Shown here piece after piece: positions 12,406 to 20,327 of a DNA stretch of 64,000 bases. The position numbers and the translations under genes were made by a program. Positions within the stretch are counted from its first letter, which is position 1, and the number at the start of each line of letters is the position of its first letter. Location: NCBI RefSeq assembly GCF_003008615.1, contig NZ_CP027657.1, forward strand, positions 4,278,001 through 4,342,000, in the 5' to 3' direction. Below the pieces are notes generated by a model that had not been told where the DNA came from, searched no databases, and saw nothing but the letters and a program-made list of their open reading frames with translations. The DNA is from Pseudomonas mendocina. GTDB lineage: Bacteria > Pseudomonadota > Gammaproteobacteria > Pseudomonadales > Pseudomonadaceae.

Positions 12406-13644
12406 ATGGCTTTGATCGTACAGAAGTTTGGGGGCACCTCCGTCGGCACCATCGAGCGCATTGCGCAGGTGGCCGATAAGGTGAAGAAGTTCCGCGATAA
12501 TGGTGACGACATCGTCGTCGTGGTTTCCGCCATGAGCGGCGAGACCAACCGCCTGATCGATCTGGCCAAACAGATCACCGATGGCGAGCCGGTTGCGCGT
12601 GAGCTGGATGTCATGGTGTCCACCGGCGAGCAGGTGACCATTGCCCTGCTGGCCATGGCGCTGATCAAGCGTGGCGTGCCGGCGGTGTCTTACACCGGCA
12701 ACCAGGTGCGCATCCTCACCGATAGCGCGCATAACAAGGCGCGCATTCTGCAGATCGATGACCAGAAGATTCGCGCTGAGCTCAAGGCCGGTCGTGTCGT
12801 TGTCGTCGCCGGTTTCCAGGGCGTCGATGAGCACGGCAGCATCACCACCCTCGGTCGTGGCGGCTCCGATACCACGGGCGTAGCCCTGGCGGCGGCGCTG
12901 AAAGCCGACGAGTGCCAGATCTATACCGATGTCGATGGCGTCTACACCACCGATCCGCGCGTTGTGCCCAAGGCTCAGCGCCTGGAAAAGATCACCTTCG
13001 AAGAGATGCTGGAAATGGCCAGCCTCGGTTCCAAGGTGCTGCAGATTCGCTCGGTGGAGTTCGCCGGCAAGTACAACGTCCCGCTGCGCGTTCTGCACAG
13101 CTTCCAGGAGGGGCCGGGCACCCTCATTACCCTTGATGAAGAGGAATCCATGGAACAGCCGATCATTTCCGGCATCGCTTTCAACCGCGACGAAGCCAAG
13201 CTGACCATCCGTGGGGTGCCGGATATCCCAGGCATCGCCTTCAAGATTCTCGGCCCGATCAGTGCCGCCAATATCGAAGTCGACATGATCGTGCAGAACG
13301 TGGCGCACGATAACACCACCGACTTCACCTTCACCGTGCACCGCAACGACTACAACAACGCCCTGGGCGTGCTGCAGAAAACCGCAGACGAGCTGGGCGC
13401 GCGTGAGGTGGTGGGTGACACCAACATCGCCAAGGTCTCCATCGTCGGCGTCGGCATGCGTTCGCATGCTGGCGTTGCCAGTCGCATGTTCGAAGCGCTG
13501 GCCAAAGAGGGCATCAATATCCAGATGATCTCCACTTCGGAAATCAAGGTGTCGGTGGTCATCGAAGAGAAGTATCTGGAGTTGGCGGTTCGCGCTCTGC
13601 ATACTGCTTTCGAGCTCGATGCTCCGTCCCGACAGGGCGAGTGA
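12406..13644 (+). CDS. lysC: Aspartate kinase
   Basis: A 412-residue aspartokinase that phosphorylates aspartate at the head of the lysine, threonine and methionine pathway. The N-terminal amino-acid kinase domain starts MALIVQKFGGTSVGT. It is followed from about residue 255 by two ACT regulatory domains (RGVPDIPGIAFKILGPI and VGVGMRSHAGVASRMF). Its place between alaS and rsmA is the conserved Pseudomonas order. An internal start near residue 249 probably yields a separate beta subunit. A strong terminator follows the stop. Confidence 0.96.
   Translation: MALIVQKFGGTSVGTIERIAQVADKVKKFRDNGDDIVVVVSAMSGETNRLIDLAKQITDGEPVARELDVMVSTGEQVTIALLAMALIKRGVPAVSYTGNQVRILTDSAHNKARILQIDDQKIRAELKAGRVVVVAGFQGVDEHGSITTLGRGGSDTTGVALAAALKADECQIYTDVDGVYTTDPRVVPKAQRLEKITFEEMLEMASLGSKVLQIRSVEFAGKYNVPLRVLHSFQEGPGTLITLDEEESMEQPIISGIAFNRDEAKLTIRGVPDIPGIAFKILGPISAANIEVDMIVQNVAHDNTTDFTFTVHRNDYNNALGVLQKTADELGAREVVGDTNIAKVSIVGVGMRSHAGVASRMFEALAKEGINIQMISTSEIKVSVVIEEKYLELAVRALHTAFELDAPSRQGE
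13150..13644 (+). CDS. Likely internal translation start: aspartokinase beta subunit
   Basis: Inside lysC an in-frame ATG (residue 249, MEQPIISGIAFNRDEAK) lies 5 nt after GAGG within GAAGAGGAATCC. From here the product would be 164 residues, containing only the ACT domains. Alpha/beta aspartokinases of Corynebacterium, Bacillus and others begin their beta subunit at the equivalent methionine. The ribosome site and position are seen in the sequence; use of the start here is inference. Confidence 0.5.
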   Translation: MEQPIISGIAFNRDEAKLTIRGVPDIPGIAFKILGPISAANIEVDMIVQNVAHDNTTDFTFTVHRNDYNNALGVLQKTADELGAREVVGDTNIAKVSIVGVGMRSHAGVASRMFEALAKEGINIQMISTSEIKVSVVIEEKYLELAVRALHTAFELDAPSRQGE

Positions 13645-13655
13645 TACCCTTATCC

Positions 13656-13693
13656 CGAAAGGCGCGGCTGGTTCCGCGCCTTTCGTCTTTTTG
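13656..13693 (+). terminator. Terminator after lysC
   Basis: A perfect 12-bp stem (CGAAAGGCGCGG / CCGCGCCTTTCG) with a 6-nt loop is followed by TCTTTTTG. It separates lysC from rsmA. Confidence 0.9.
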
Positions 13694-13836
13694 ATCGGCA
13701 CGCGGGGACTTTCTTTCTACGCTGGCTGGTCAATACTTGGGTGAGGCTTTCAGCGCTGCTTGATTTCGCTGTAGGTCATCGCCATTTTCTTTTTTGCAGA
13801 CTGTTGTCCTGAAATGTAATCCGTGAGGAGAAAGGA

Positions 13837-14022
13837 ATGCTGATTCTGACTCGCCGGGTCGGAGAGACCCTGATGGTCGGTGATGATGTGACTGTCACCG
13901 TGTTGGGCGTTAAAGGTAATCAGGTGCGCATTGGCGTTAACGCGCCCAAGGAGGTTGCCGTGCACCGTGAGGAAATCTACCAGCGCATCCAGAAAGAGAA
14001 GGGTGACGAACCAAGCCACTAA
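13837..14022 (+). CDS. rsmA: Carbon storage / secondary metabolism regulator RsmA (CsrA)
   Basis: A 61-residue CsrA-family RNA-binding protein ([20 protein letters not shown], then [10 protein letters not shown]). As a dimer it binds GGA motifs in mRNA leaders and represses translation; small RNAs of the RsmY/Z type titrate it. It starts 5 nt after GTGAGGAGAAAG, a strong ribosome site. Its position after lysC and before tRNA-Ser is conserved in Pseudomonas. Confidence 0.97.
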
Positions 14023-14083
14023 TTTTTCTCGAAATTTTGGTTTGCAAACGGGGAAAACATGTTTATCATGCGCCCCGTGTTGC

Positions 14084-14174
14084 GGAGAGGTGGCCGAGTG
14101 GCCGAAGGCGCTCCCCTGCTAAGGGAGTACACCTCAAAAGGGTGTCGGGGGTTCGAATCCCCCCTTCTCCGCCA
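14084..14174 (+). tRNA. tRNA-Ser(GCU)
   Basis: A 91-nt class II tRNA with encoded CCA. The acceptor stem GGAGAGG pairs with CTTCTCC. The anticodon loop reads CTGCTAA (anticodon GCT), and a long variable arm and the GGTTCGAATCC T-arm are present. Confidence 0.96.
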
Positions 14175-14245
14175 TTATTCAGCGAGTTGGGCGAAAGCCG
14201 AGCTGGCGAATCAACCAGAGGTGATCTGGTATAAAAGCACCGACC

Positions 14246-14322
14246 GGACTCATAGCTCAGCTGGATAGAGTACTCGGCTACGAACCGAGCGGTCGGAGGT
14301 TCGAATCCTCCTGAGTCCGCCA
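14246..14322 (+). tRNA. tRNA-Arg(ACG), copy 1
   Basis: A 77-nt tRNA with acceptor GGACTCA/TGAGTCC, anticodon loop CTACGAA (anticodon ACG, read as inosine after modification) and encoded CCA. Confidence 0.96.
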
Positions 14323-14393
14323 TATTGAATGGCTTGCATCGCTGCAAGCCATTTTGTTTCAACCAGTGGTGATCTGGTCTAAAAGCGCCAAAC

Positions 14394-14470
14394 GGACTCA
14401 TAGCTCAGCTGGATAGAGTACTCGGCTACGAACCGAGCGGTCGGAGGTTCGAATCCTCCTGAGTCCGCCA
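14394..14470 (+). tRNA. tRNA-Arg(ACG), copy 2
   Basis: Identical in sequence to copy 1, 148 nt downstream. About 36 nt of upstream sequence (ACCAGTGGTGATCTGGTCTA) are duplicated with it. Confidence 0.96.
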
Positions 14471-14543
14471 TATCGAGTGGCACTGCAGCAATGCAAGGTC
14501 ATGATGTTGCAACCAGCGGTGATCTGGTCTAAAAACGCCAAAC

Positions 14544-14620
14544 GGACTCATAGCTCAGCTGGATAGAGTACTCGGCTACGAACCGAGCGGTCGGAGGTTC
14601 GAATCCTCCTGAGTCCGCCA
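14544..14620 (+). tRNA. tRNA-Arg(ACG), copy 3
   Basis: Identical to copies 1 and 2, with the same upstream block (AACCAGCGGTGATCTGGTCT). A terminator follows within 10 nt. Confidence 0.96.
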
Positions 14621-14625
14621 TACCG

Positions 14626-14655
14626 AAAGGGCCTGCAGCGATGCAGGCCCTTTTT
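14626..14655 (+). terminator. Terminator after the tRNA cluster
   Basis: Stem AAAGGGCCTGCA / TGCAGGCCCTTT with a GCGA tetraloop runs into TTTTTATTT. It closes the tRNA transcription unit and may also serve the convergent gene on the other strand. Confidence 0.9.
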
Positions 14656-14664
14656 ATTTGCCCG

Positions 14665-15162
14665 TCATTTGCCTTTCACGCAGCCGGCTTCGTCGAAGCT
14701 GACTTGGCGACTGCTGCCGCCTTTGCGCTTTTCGCGGTAGTGATAGCGCTGCTGACCGTTGCTTGCCGTGACTCTGTCCGGCTTGCCCAGGCTGCTTTCC
14801 ACATCGGCACGGCTCATGCCGCGGCGGATTTCCTTGCGGATGATTGCCTGGCGTCTCTCGCTGCTGGTCAGCAGGTTACCGCAGCCGTCTTCCTGCTGGC
14901 CGACGATCACCAGTTCGCCAGGATTAGTCGTTGTGCCACTCGTGCGGCGGCTGGTGTCGGCCAGGGGAATGGCTTTCCCGCTACTGGGGCTGTGATTGCG
15001 TGCATCCTGCAGGTGTTGTTCCTGCTCGCTGTTGCAACCATGGCGGGTGAAGGTGATATGGCCGTCTGCGTCCACGCAGCGGAACACGCTGGCGGCCGAG
15101 CTGTCTTGAATAGGGTAGAGAAGCGCAGCGGCGAATAGCGCTGCGAAGTGCCGTCCTTGCAT
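14665..15162 (-). CDS. Exported DUF4124-type protein of unknown function
   Basis: A 165-residue protein. Residues 1-24 (MQGRHFAALFAAALLYPIQDSSA) form a short signal peptide. Residues 25-50 (ASVFRCVDADGHITFTRHGC) match the DUF4124 pattern found in many small Pseudomonas envelope proteins. The C-terminal third (IRRGMSRADVESSLGKPDRVT ... YHYREKRKGG) resembles the SmpA/BamE-like fold, in which 'GMS..DV...LGKP' is typical. A GGAGGACG ribosome site precedes the ATG. Function is unknown; a periplasmic location is likely. Confidence 0.7.
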   Translation of the reverse strand: MQGRHFAALFAAALLYPIQDSSAASVFRCVDADGHITFTRHGCNSEQEQHLQDARNHSPSSGKAIPLADTSRRTSGTTTNPGELVIVGQQEDGCGNLLTSSERRQAIIRKEIRRGMSRADVESSLGKPDRVTASNGQQRYHYREKRKGGSSRQVSFDEAGCVKGK

Positions 15163-15484
15163 GAATCGTCCTCCATGACGTTGCAGGGTTCAGGTTAGAC
15201 CGTTTTTTCGCGCTCGCCAGGGTGTCCTGGCGTCGATAGCTGGCGTCGCATAGCCAAGGTTTAATGCGAGATTGAAGTTTGCGACGCAAGCAATTGTTCT
15301 TGCCACGCTTTTGTCACGTACAAAGCTGTTTTGCGGTGTTATCATTCGCCGCGTCAGCCCCGCCGGGGCTTGTGGAATACCACCATGGACTTACCCAGTA
15401 GTTACTCAATACTCCCATCGCACAATCGTGTAAGACCTGATTGATCCCCTTTGGCGTGCCCGCCAACTGGGGGTGGAGCGCGCT
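15163..15484. other. Intergenic leader region of mgtE
   Basis: This 322-nt gap separates two divergent genes. It holds a small hairpin at 15357-15371 (AGCCCCGCCGGGGCT). It also holds a 19-codon reading frame at 15385-15444 (MDLPSSYSILPSHNRVRPD) with three prolines and only a weak ribosome site (GTGGAA). A leader peptide for the magnesium transporter downstream is possible but unproven. No other feature was recognised. Confidence 0.35.
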
Positions 15485-16927
15485 ATGACTGAAGTAGAAA
15501 CCAAAAAGCCGCAAGAGAGCCTGCAGGATCGCCTGGCCCAGGTGGTCGAACTGCTGCATCGGCACAAGCTGGTCGAAGACCTGACCCATCGTCAGGAAGG
15601 CCAGCATCATGACCGGGTCGAGAACCTGGTTCACCGGCAGAACCTCGCCGAGCTGCAGCGCAAGCTCGAAGACCTGCACCCCGCTGATATCGCCCACATC
15701 CTCGAAGCCTTGCCGCTCGATGAGCGTCTGACCGTTTGGCAGTTGGTCAAGGCCGAGCGTGACGGCGACATCCTGCTGGAAGTTTCCGACTCGGTGCGTG
15801 AAACGCTGATCGCCGACATGGACGATCACGAGATTCTTGCGGCTGCCAAGGATCTGGATGCCGACGAACTTGCTGACCTAGCCCCTGAGTTGCCACGTGA
15901 CGTCGTCCACGAGCTGATGGAATCGCTCGATGCGCAGCAGCGCGAGCGTGTGCGTTCGGTGCTGTCGTACGAAGAGGATCAGGTCGGTGCGCTGATGGAC
16001 TTCGAGATGGTCACCATCCGTGAAGACGTCAGCCTGGAAGTAGTGCTGCGGTATCTGCGTCGGCTGAAAGAGCTGCCAGGCCATACCGACAAGCTGTTCG
16101 TGGTCGACTACGACGGCGTGCTCAAGGGCGTGCTGCCGATCAAGCGCCTGCTGGTCAACGACCCCGAGAAGCAAGTCGGCGAGGTCATGGCTGATGATCC
16201 GGTGAGCTTCCACCCGGATGAGGACGGCTACGATGCTGCCCAGGCTTTCGAGCGTTACGACCTGATTTCCGCTCCGGTGGTGGACAAGAACGGCAAGCTG
16301 ATCGGCCGTCTGACCATCGACGAGATGGTCGACCTGATCCGTGAAGAAAGCGAAAGCGAAGTGCTGAACATGGCGGGTCTGCGCGAGGAGGAAGATATCT
16401 TCGCCTCGGTGTGGAAGTCGGTTCGCAACCGTTGGGCCTGGTTGGCGATCAACCTGGTGACTGCTTTCCTGGCGTCGCGTGTGATCGGCCTGTTCGAGGG
16501 CTCGATCGAGAAGCTGGTGGCGCTGGCGGCGCTGATGCCCATCGTTGCGGGCATCGGTGGCAACTCGGGTAACCAGACCATCACCATGATTGTGCGCGCC
16601 ATGGCGCTGGATCAGGTCAGTACCGGTAACACCGCGCGGCTGGTGCGCAAGGAGCTGGGTGTTTCCCTGATCAACGGCATCCTCTGGGGTGGCGTGATTG
16701 GTGGGGTGGCCTATTACCTGTACGACAGCTGGTCGCTGGGCGTGGTGATGACCGCGGCAATGACGCTCAACCTGTTGCTGGCAGCACTGATGGGGGTGTT
16801 GATCCCCATGACCCTGGCGCGCCTGGGGCGTGACCCGGCCATGGGGGCCAGCGTGATGATCACCGCGATGACCGACAGCGGTGGCTTCTTCATCTTCCTG
16901 GGCTTGGCGTCGATCTTCCTGCTGTAA
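15485..16927 (+). CDS. mgtE: Magnesium transporter MgtE
   Basis: A 480-residue inner-membrane magnesium channel/transporter. It has a cytoplasmic N domain (residues 30-135, many LxxLxPxDIAHILE-like repeats) and two CBS domains (about 140-265; VVDYDGVLKGVLPIKRLLV and VVDKNGKLIGRLTIDEMV). Five transmembrane helices fill the C-terminal half, including MPIVAGIGGNSGNQT, the pore signature. The ATG at 15485 follows GGTGGAG. The CBS and N domains of this family sense Mg. The last gene on its right is convergent, 6 nt away. Confidence 0.95.
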   Translation: MTEVETKKPQESLQDRLAQVVELLHRHKLVEDLTHRQEGQHHDRVENLVHRQNLAELQRKLEDLHPADIAHILEALPLDERLTVWQLVKAERDGDILLEVSDSVRETLIADMDDHEILAAAKDLDADELADLAPELPRDVVHELMESLDAQQRERVRSVLSYEEDQVGALMDFEMVTIREDVSLEVVLRYLRRLKELPGHTDKLFVVDYDGVLKGVLPIKRLLVNDPEKQVGEVMADDPVSFHPDEDGYDAAQAFERYDLISAPVVDKNGKLIGRLTIDEMVDLIREESESEVLNMAGLREEEDIFASVWKSVRNRWAWLAINLVTAFLASRVIGLFEGSIEKLVALAALMPIVAGIGGNSGNQTITMIVRAMALDQVSTGNTARLVRKELGVSLINGILWGGVIGGVAYYLYDSWSLGVVMTAAMTLNLLLAALMGVLIPMTLARLGRDPAMGASVMITAMTDSGGFFIFLGLASIFLL

Positions 16928-16933
16928 GTCGGG

Positions 16934-17395
16934 TCAGTTCATCAGTTCGACCAGGCGCCAGGTATCGAGAAAGGCCGTGACGCGTGTGATCCGGCCGTTC
17001 TCCAGCTGCATGTGCCAGGAATAACTGTTCTCGTAGCGGCTGCCGTCCTTGGCAGTCGCCTGGCCATCCCAAAACACGGCGACATGGGGCCCCTGTGCCA
17101 CGATCTGGCGAACGGTGGGCACGATGGGGGTCGCCAGTTTGTCGGTAATGGGCTTGACCGCATCCTCCATGAAGGCTTCGCGCGTGCGGTAGGTTCCCGA
17201 GACCGGGCTGTTGCCGGCTACGACCCAGACGGCATCGTCGGCGAGCAACTGAAAGATACCGCCCTGGCCGGCGCGCCAGTCATCGAAGGCCTTCTGGATC
17301 AGGGCTGAATTGGCTTCGGTGCCGTCACTCGCCCAGCTTGGTAGGCAGATCGAGGCGCTGAGCAGCAGCGCAGCGGCGACTCTGTGCATGTTCAT
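16934..17395 (-). CDS. Exported NTF2-like (SnoaL-type) protein
   Basis: A 153-residue protein with a cleavable signal peptide (MNMHRVAAALLLSASICLPSWA) and an NTF2-like fold (IQKAFDDWRAGQGGIFQLLADDAVWVVAGNSPVSGTY). NTF2-like domains include isomerases, hydrolases and many proteins of unknown role, so no substrate can be named. The ATG at 17395 lies after GAGG. It is the last of three minus-strand genes that start with the SDR and face away from an AraC regulator. Confidence 0.75.
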   Translation of the reverse strand: MNMHRVAAALLLSASICLPSWASDGTEANSALIQKAFDDWRAGQGGIFQLLADDAVWVVAGNSPVSGTYRTREAFMEDAVKPITDKLATPIVPTVRQIVAQGPHVAVFWDGQATAKDGSRYENSYSWHMQLENGRITRVTAFLDTWRLVELMN

Positions 17396-17421
17396 AGGCT
17401 TTTTCCTCGGCTGATGGGGCG

Positions 17422-17754
17422 TCATTGTTCGTCAGTGGTGCGGTTTTGTCGGCGCAGCACCATGCCGCCGTGGTAGAGCACGTCGTCGATGAATTCACCG
17501 TCGGCGGTGAAGCCCGTGTCATCGACATAGTCGATATGGTTGCCGGTGAGGCGGTAGCTGCCTTGGTAGGCACTTTCCCTATTCCCACGGGCCTCGTCGT
17601 AGCGCCCATTGGCAAGTAGCTCATGGCGGACGTGACCATCGTCCGTTATCCACATCCCAACGTAGGGATGTGGGTTCTTCGTTTTTGCCATGGCCATCTC
17701 TGGCGACAGCAGGCCGCTGATCAGCAGCGCTGCAACAGTGGTCTTCGCTGACAT
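17422..17754 (-). CDS. Exported Atu4866-like small protein
   Basis: A 110-residue protein with a signal peptide (MSAKTTVAALLISGLLSPEMAMA). The domain PHPYVGMWITDDGHVRHELLANGRYDEARGN ... DYVDDTGFTADGEF matches the Atu4866-type family as I know it. This is a small lipocalin-like beta barrel often found next to SDR oxidoreductases and NTF2-like proteins. The ATG at 17754 follows GGAG. Biochemical function is unknown. Confidence 0.75.
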   Translation of the reverse strand: MSAKTTVAALLISGLLSPEMAMAKTKNPHPYVGMWITDDGHVRHELLANGRYDEARGNRESAYQGSYRLTGNHIDYVDDTGFTADGEFIDDVLYHGGMVLRRQNRTTDEQ

Positions 17755-17765
17755 GGTGGTCTCCA

Positions 17766-18488
17766 TCAATACGGGCTGGCGGTTGGGCGCACGATCAGCT
17801 CGCTGACGTCGACGTCATCAGGCTGCTCAATGGCATAGGCGACGGCCCTGGCGATGGCATCAGGCGTGATGGCAACGCGGCGGAAGGCTTTCATCGCCTC
17901 GCGAGCACTGGTGTCGGAGATGCTGTCGGCAAGTTCCGACTCGACCACGCCCGGGCAGACAGTGGTGACGCGGATGCGCTCGTTTTCCTGGCGCAGTCCC
18001 TCGGAAATCGCCCACACGGCGTATTTGGTCGCGCAGTACACCGCTGCGGTGGGCGACACCGCATGAGCGCCGATGGAGGCAATATTGATCACCTGGCCGC
18101 GTCCACGGCTTTCCATGCCTGGCAGAACGGCCGCGATGCCATGCAGCACGCCGCGTATGTTGACGTCGATCATGCGGTTCCACTCATCCACTTTCAGCGC
18201 GTTGAGCGGTGACAGGGGCATCACACCTGCGTTGTTGATGATCACGTCGGCCGGGCCGTAGCGATCCTCGGCGAAGGCGACGAAGGCCTGCATGTCGTCC
18301 AGACGAGTCACGTCCAGTTCACGGAAGGCTGCACTGAGGCCTTCGGCCTGAAGTTCTTCGGTCAGCTTTTGTAGGCGCTCGGTGCGGCGTGCGCCGAGCA
18401 CGACCTTGTGGCCCTGTTTCGCCAGGTGAATGGCAATGGCTTCCCCGATGCCGCTGCTGGCTCCGGTGATGAGTATGACTTTGCTCAT
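17766..18488 (-). CDS. Short-chain dehydrogenase/reductase
   Basis: A 240-residue classical SDR. The Rossmann motif is TGASSGIG (residues 8-15), followed by NNAGV and the catalytic YxxxK (YCATKYAV) after the serine in NIASIGAH. The substrate cannot be read from sequence. It is the promoter-proximal gene of the minus-strand set and is divergent from the AraC-family gene at 18638, which probably controls it. Confidence 0.9.
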   Translation of the reverse strand: MSKVILITGASSGIGEAIAIHLAKQGHKVVLGARRTERLQKLTEELQAEGLSAAFRELDVTRLDDMQAFVAFAEDRYGPADVIINNAGVMPLSPLNALKVDEWNRMIDVNIRGVLHGIAAVLPGMESRGRGQVINIASIGAHAVSPTAAVYCATKYAVWAISEGLRQENERIRVTTVCPGVVESELADSISDTSAREAMKAFRRVAITPDAIARAVAYAIEQPDDVDVSELIVRPTASPY

Positions 18489-18637
18489 ATGAACTCCTGC
18501 TTGGATGTCTTGGGGACGAGTCCATGCTAGGCGGAGCAGGGGTGTTCGCTAAGTCTGGTTACTCTTTCGATATTGCCTGTTTCTATTGAATGAGTCCTAG
18601 AATGTGGGCTCTATCGGGTTCTGGATGATTGACGACG

Positions 18638-19564
18638 ATGAGTGTGATTCCCGAAGCGTCGCATCGGCGCATGGTTGAATTGTTGAAGCGCCTGGCGCCA
18701 GAGGAGGGCTATACCCGATCCGGTCTCGATGGCGTGACTTTCATGCGCAGCAATCGGGCGCTACCCAGCACCCCGGCTTTGTACGAGCCGAGTATCGTGA
18801 TCGTCATTCAGGGGCGAAAGACGGGGCTGCATGGCGGCAAGCTGTACGTGTATGACGCCCAGCATTATCTGGTGCTATCGGTGCCATTGCCGTTCACCAT
18901 CGAGACCGAGGCGAGCGAGCAGGAGCCCATGCTGGGCTTGGCCTTGCGTATCGACCAGCCCGTGGTGGCCGAGTTGGCGATGGGGTTGGACGAGTCGGTT
19001 GGCTCGCTGCCCTCGGAGTTGGAGCCGCTCTGCTCGACAGCGGTGGACGCCAAGCTGGCGGATGCGACCTGGCGTCTGCTGGAGGCGTTGAGTTCGCCGG
19101 AGGAGGCGCGCTTGCTTGGGCCGTCGATCATGCGCGAGATCGTCTTTCGGGTTCTGGTGGGAGAGCAGGGGGCAGGGCTACGTGCAAGTCTGGCTCAGGG
19201 CGGACACTTCGGGCGAATCGCCCGTGTGCTGCAGCGCATTCACGGCGATTACCAGGCAGATCTGGATGTGCCGACCCTGGCCGATATGGCCAGCATGAGC
19301 GTGCCGGCCTTTCATGTGCACTTCAAGGCGGTGACCTCGTCATCGCCGTTGCAGTACCTCAAGGCCGTGCGATTGCACCAAGCACGGCTGCTGATGATTC
19401 GGGAGGGCGCCAGTGCGCTCAGTGCTTCCCAGTGGGTGGGTTACGAGAGCCCGTCGCAGTTCAGTCGCGAGTTCAAGCGCCTGTTCGGGCGCTCACCCGT
19501 ACATGAAACGCGGCACCTGAAGGCACTGCTGTCCATGGCGCCGGCGGTGGACGTCGCCTCCTGA
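18638..19564 (+). CDS. AraC-family transcriptional regulator
   Basis: A 308-residue regulator. Residues about 20-170 form the AraC N-terminal (cupin-like, type 1) ligand domain (YEPSIVIVIQGRKTGLHGG ... LVLSVPLPFTIETEAS). Residues about 205-295 hold the two helix-turn-helix units (TLADMASMSVPAFHVHFK and WVGYESPSQFSREFKRLFGRSP). The ATG at 18638 is preferred over a TTG three codons earlier. Divergent arrangement with the SDR at 18488 across 149 nt suggests it regulates that set. Regulators of this type commonly control SDR or aldo-keto reductase genes. Confidence 0.88.
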   Translation: MSVIPEASHRRMVELLKRLAPEEGYTRSGLDGVTFMRSNRALPSTPALYEPSIVIVIQGRKTGLHGGKLYVYDAQHYLVLSVPLPFTIETEASEQEPMLGLALRIDQPVVAELAMGLDESVGSLPSELEPLCSTAVDAKLADATWRLLEALSSPEEARLLGPSIMREIVFRVLVGEQGAGLRASLAQGGHFGRIARVLQRIHGDYQADLDVPTLADMASMSVPAFHVHFKAVTSSSPLQYLKAVRLHQARLLMIREGASALSASQWVGYESPSQFSREFKRLFGRSPVHETRHLKALLSMAPAVDVAS

Positions 19565-19577
19565 TGCAGCCAACGAA

Positions 19578-19606
19578 AAGACCGGCCAGGGGCCGGTCTT
19601 GTCTTT
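19578..19606. terminator. Bidirectional terminator between araC-type gene and amrZ
   Basis: Stem AAGACCGGCC / GGCCGGTCTT with a 3-nt loop. On the plus strand it is followed by GTCTTT and on the minus strand by TTCGTT, so it can end both convergent genes. Confidence 0.85.
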
Positions 19607-19616
19607 AGGGCTCGCC

Positions 19617-19934
19617 TCAGGCCTCTTCGGCGGCCATTTCCACGTCGTGAGCGATCAGTGCAACCAGCGCGTTTTGCTGGCGGCGTGAAAGCTGACGAAA
19701 GCGTTGCAGCAATTCGCGTTCGTGCAGACTCAGCTCGGGGCTGTCGAGGCGAATGTTGAGATCGTCATCCAGAGCGCCTTCCTGAAGCATGCTTTGCTCC
19801 AGGCGGGCGATGATTTCCGAATTCATGCTGCGGTGATGGTTGCGTGCTACATCAGCGATACGCTCACGCATGCCATCGGGCAAGCGAACAACGAATTTGT
19901 CAGCCGTGCGGCTGGAATAGATAGCCTGTTTCAT
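19617..19934 (-). CDS. amrZ: AmrZ (AlgZ) ribbon-helix-helix regulator
   Basis: A 105-residue Arc/MetJ-type DNA-binding protein. The ribbon-helix-helix spans about residues 8-52 ([36 protein letters not shown]). The C-terminal tetramerisation region [20 protein letters not shown] is nearly identical to P. aeruginosa AmrZ as I remember it. In that species AmrZ controls alginate, motility, c-di-GMP and iron genes. The N-terminus is a few residues shorter than in P. aeruginosa. Confidence 0.93.
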   Translation of the reverse strand: MKQAIYSSRTADKFVVRLPDGMRERIADVARNHHRSMNSEIIARLEQSMLQEGALDDDLNIRLDSPELSLHERELLQRFRQLSRRQQNALVALIAHDVEMAAEEA

Positions 19935-20327
19935 AGGGCGCTTACATTACCGGTTAGTTCAGGGAGCGATACTGGTAGTCAGTTTCAAGATTGTCACCGG
20001 TTTGACCGTCTTTCGCACTAGCCGTTCAACCGGTATCGCGTTCTGCGTCGTTATGACCCTGGGGTCATCTGAACAGTTCCTTGACGCCAAATACGTGGCA
20101 CATTGTGCTTCAGGTAAAGGCTTTATGCCAGCACCGGCTGTCAGAAATGCGCAGTACTCAGCATTAAGCCCTCCGTTTCGACGCCACTACACACAAAAGA
20201 TTCAAGTGATAGTCACTCAAACGTAACGACCATTTCACAGCTCTGACACAGGATCTGCCTACCTTGGTCTACACCAGAAGGCGGTCGAGCTGCCCTCTGT
20301 TCATTGATGATAGTAGAGGGCCAGCAT
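19935..20327. other. Intergenic region between amrZ and the phn operon
   Basis: The gap is 393 nt. The amrZ-proximal half contains ACCGGT-rich sequence (TTACCGGTTAG, CACCGGTTTGACC, CAACCGGTATC) that could hold autoregulatory sites. The phn-proximal end carries the candidate Pho box described separately. No gene is supported in it. Confidence 0.5.
20233..20250 (+). promoter_or_regulatory. Candidate Pho box upstream of phnC
   Basis: TTTCACA-GCTC-TGACACA gives two 7-nt repeats in 11-nt phase, the layout of PhoB sites (CTGTCAT, 4 nt, CTGTCAT). A weaker third unit (CGTAACG) lies 11 nt upstream. A plausible -10 (TACCTT) starts about 10 nt downstream. Control of phn genes by PhoB under phosphate starvation is established in other bacteria; this site is my reading. 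Confidence 0.5.

Noticed and set aside
14066..14401. 111-codon minus-strand frame over the tRNA genes
   Set aside because: It is antisense to tRNA-Ser and tRNA-Arg genes; such frames are frequent mis-annotations.
14641..15138. Plus-strand frame with hydrophobic start opposite the DUF4124 gene
   Set aside because: The minus-strand gene has a signal peptide, known domain patterns and a strong ribosome site. The plus frame begins inside the tRNA terminator.
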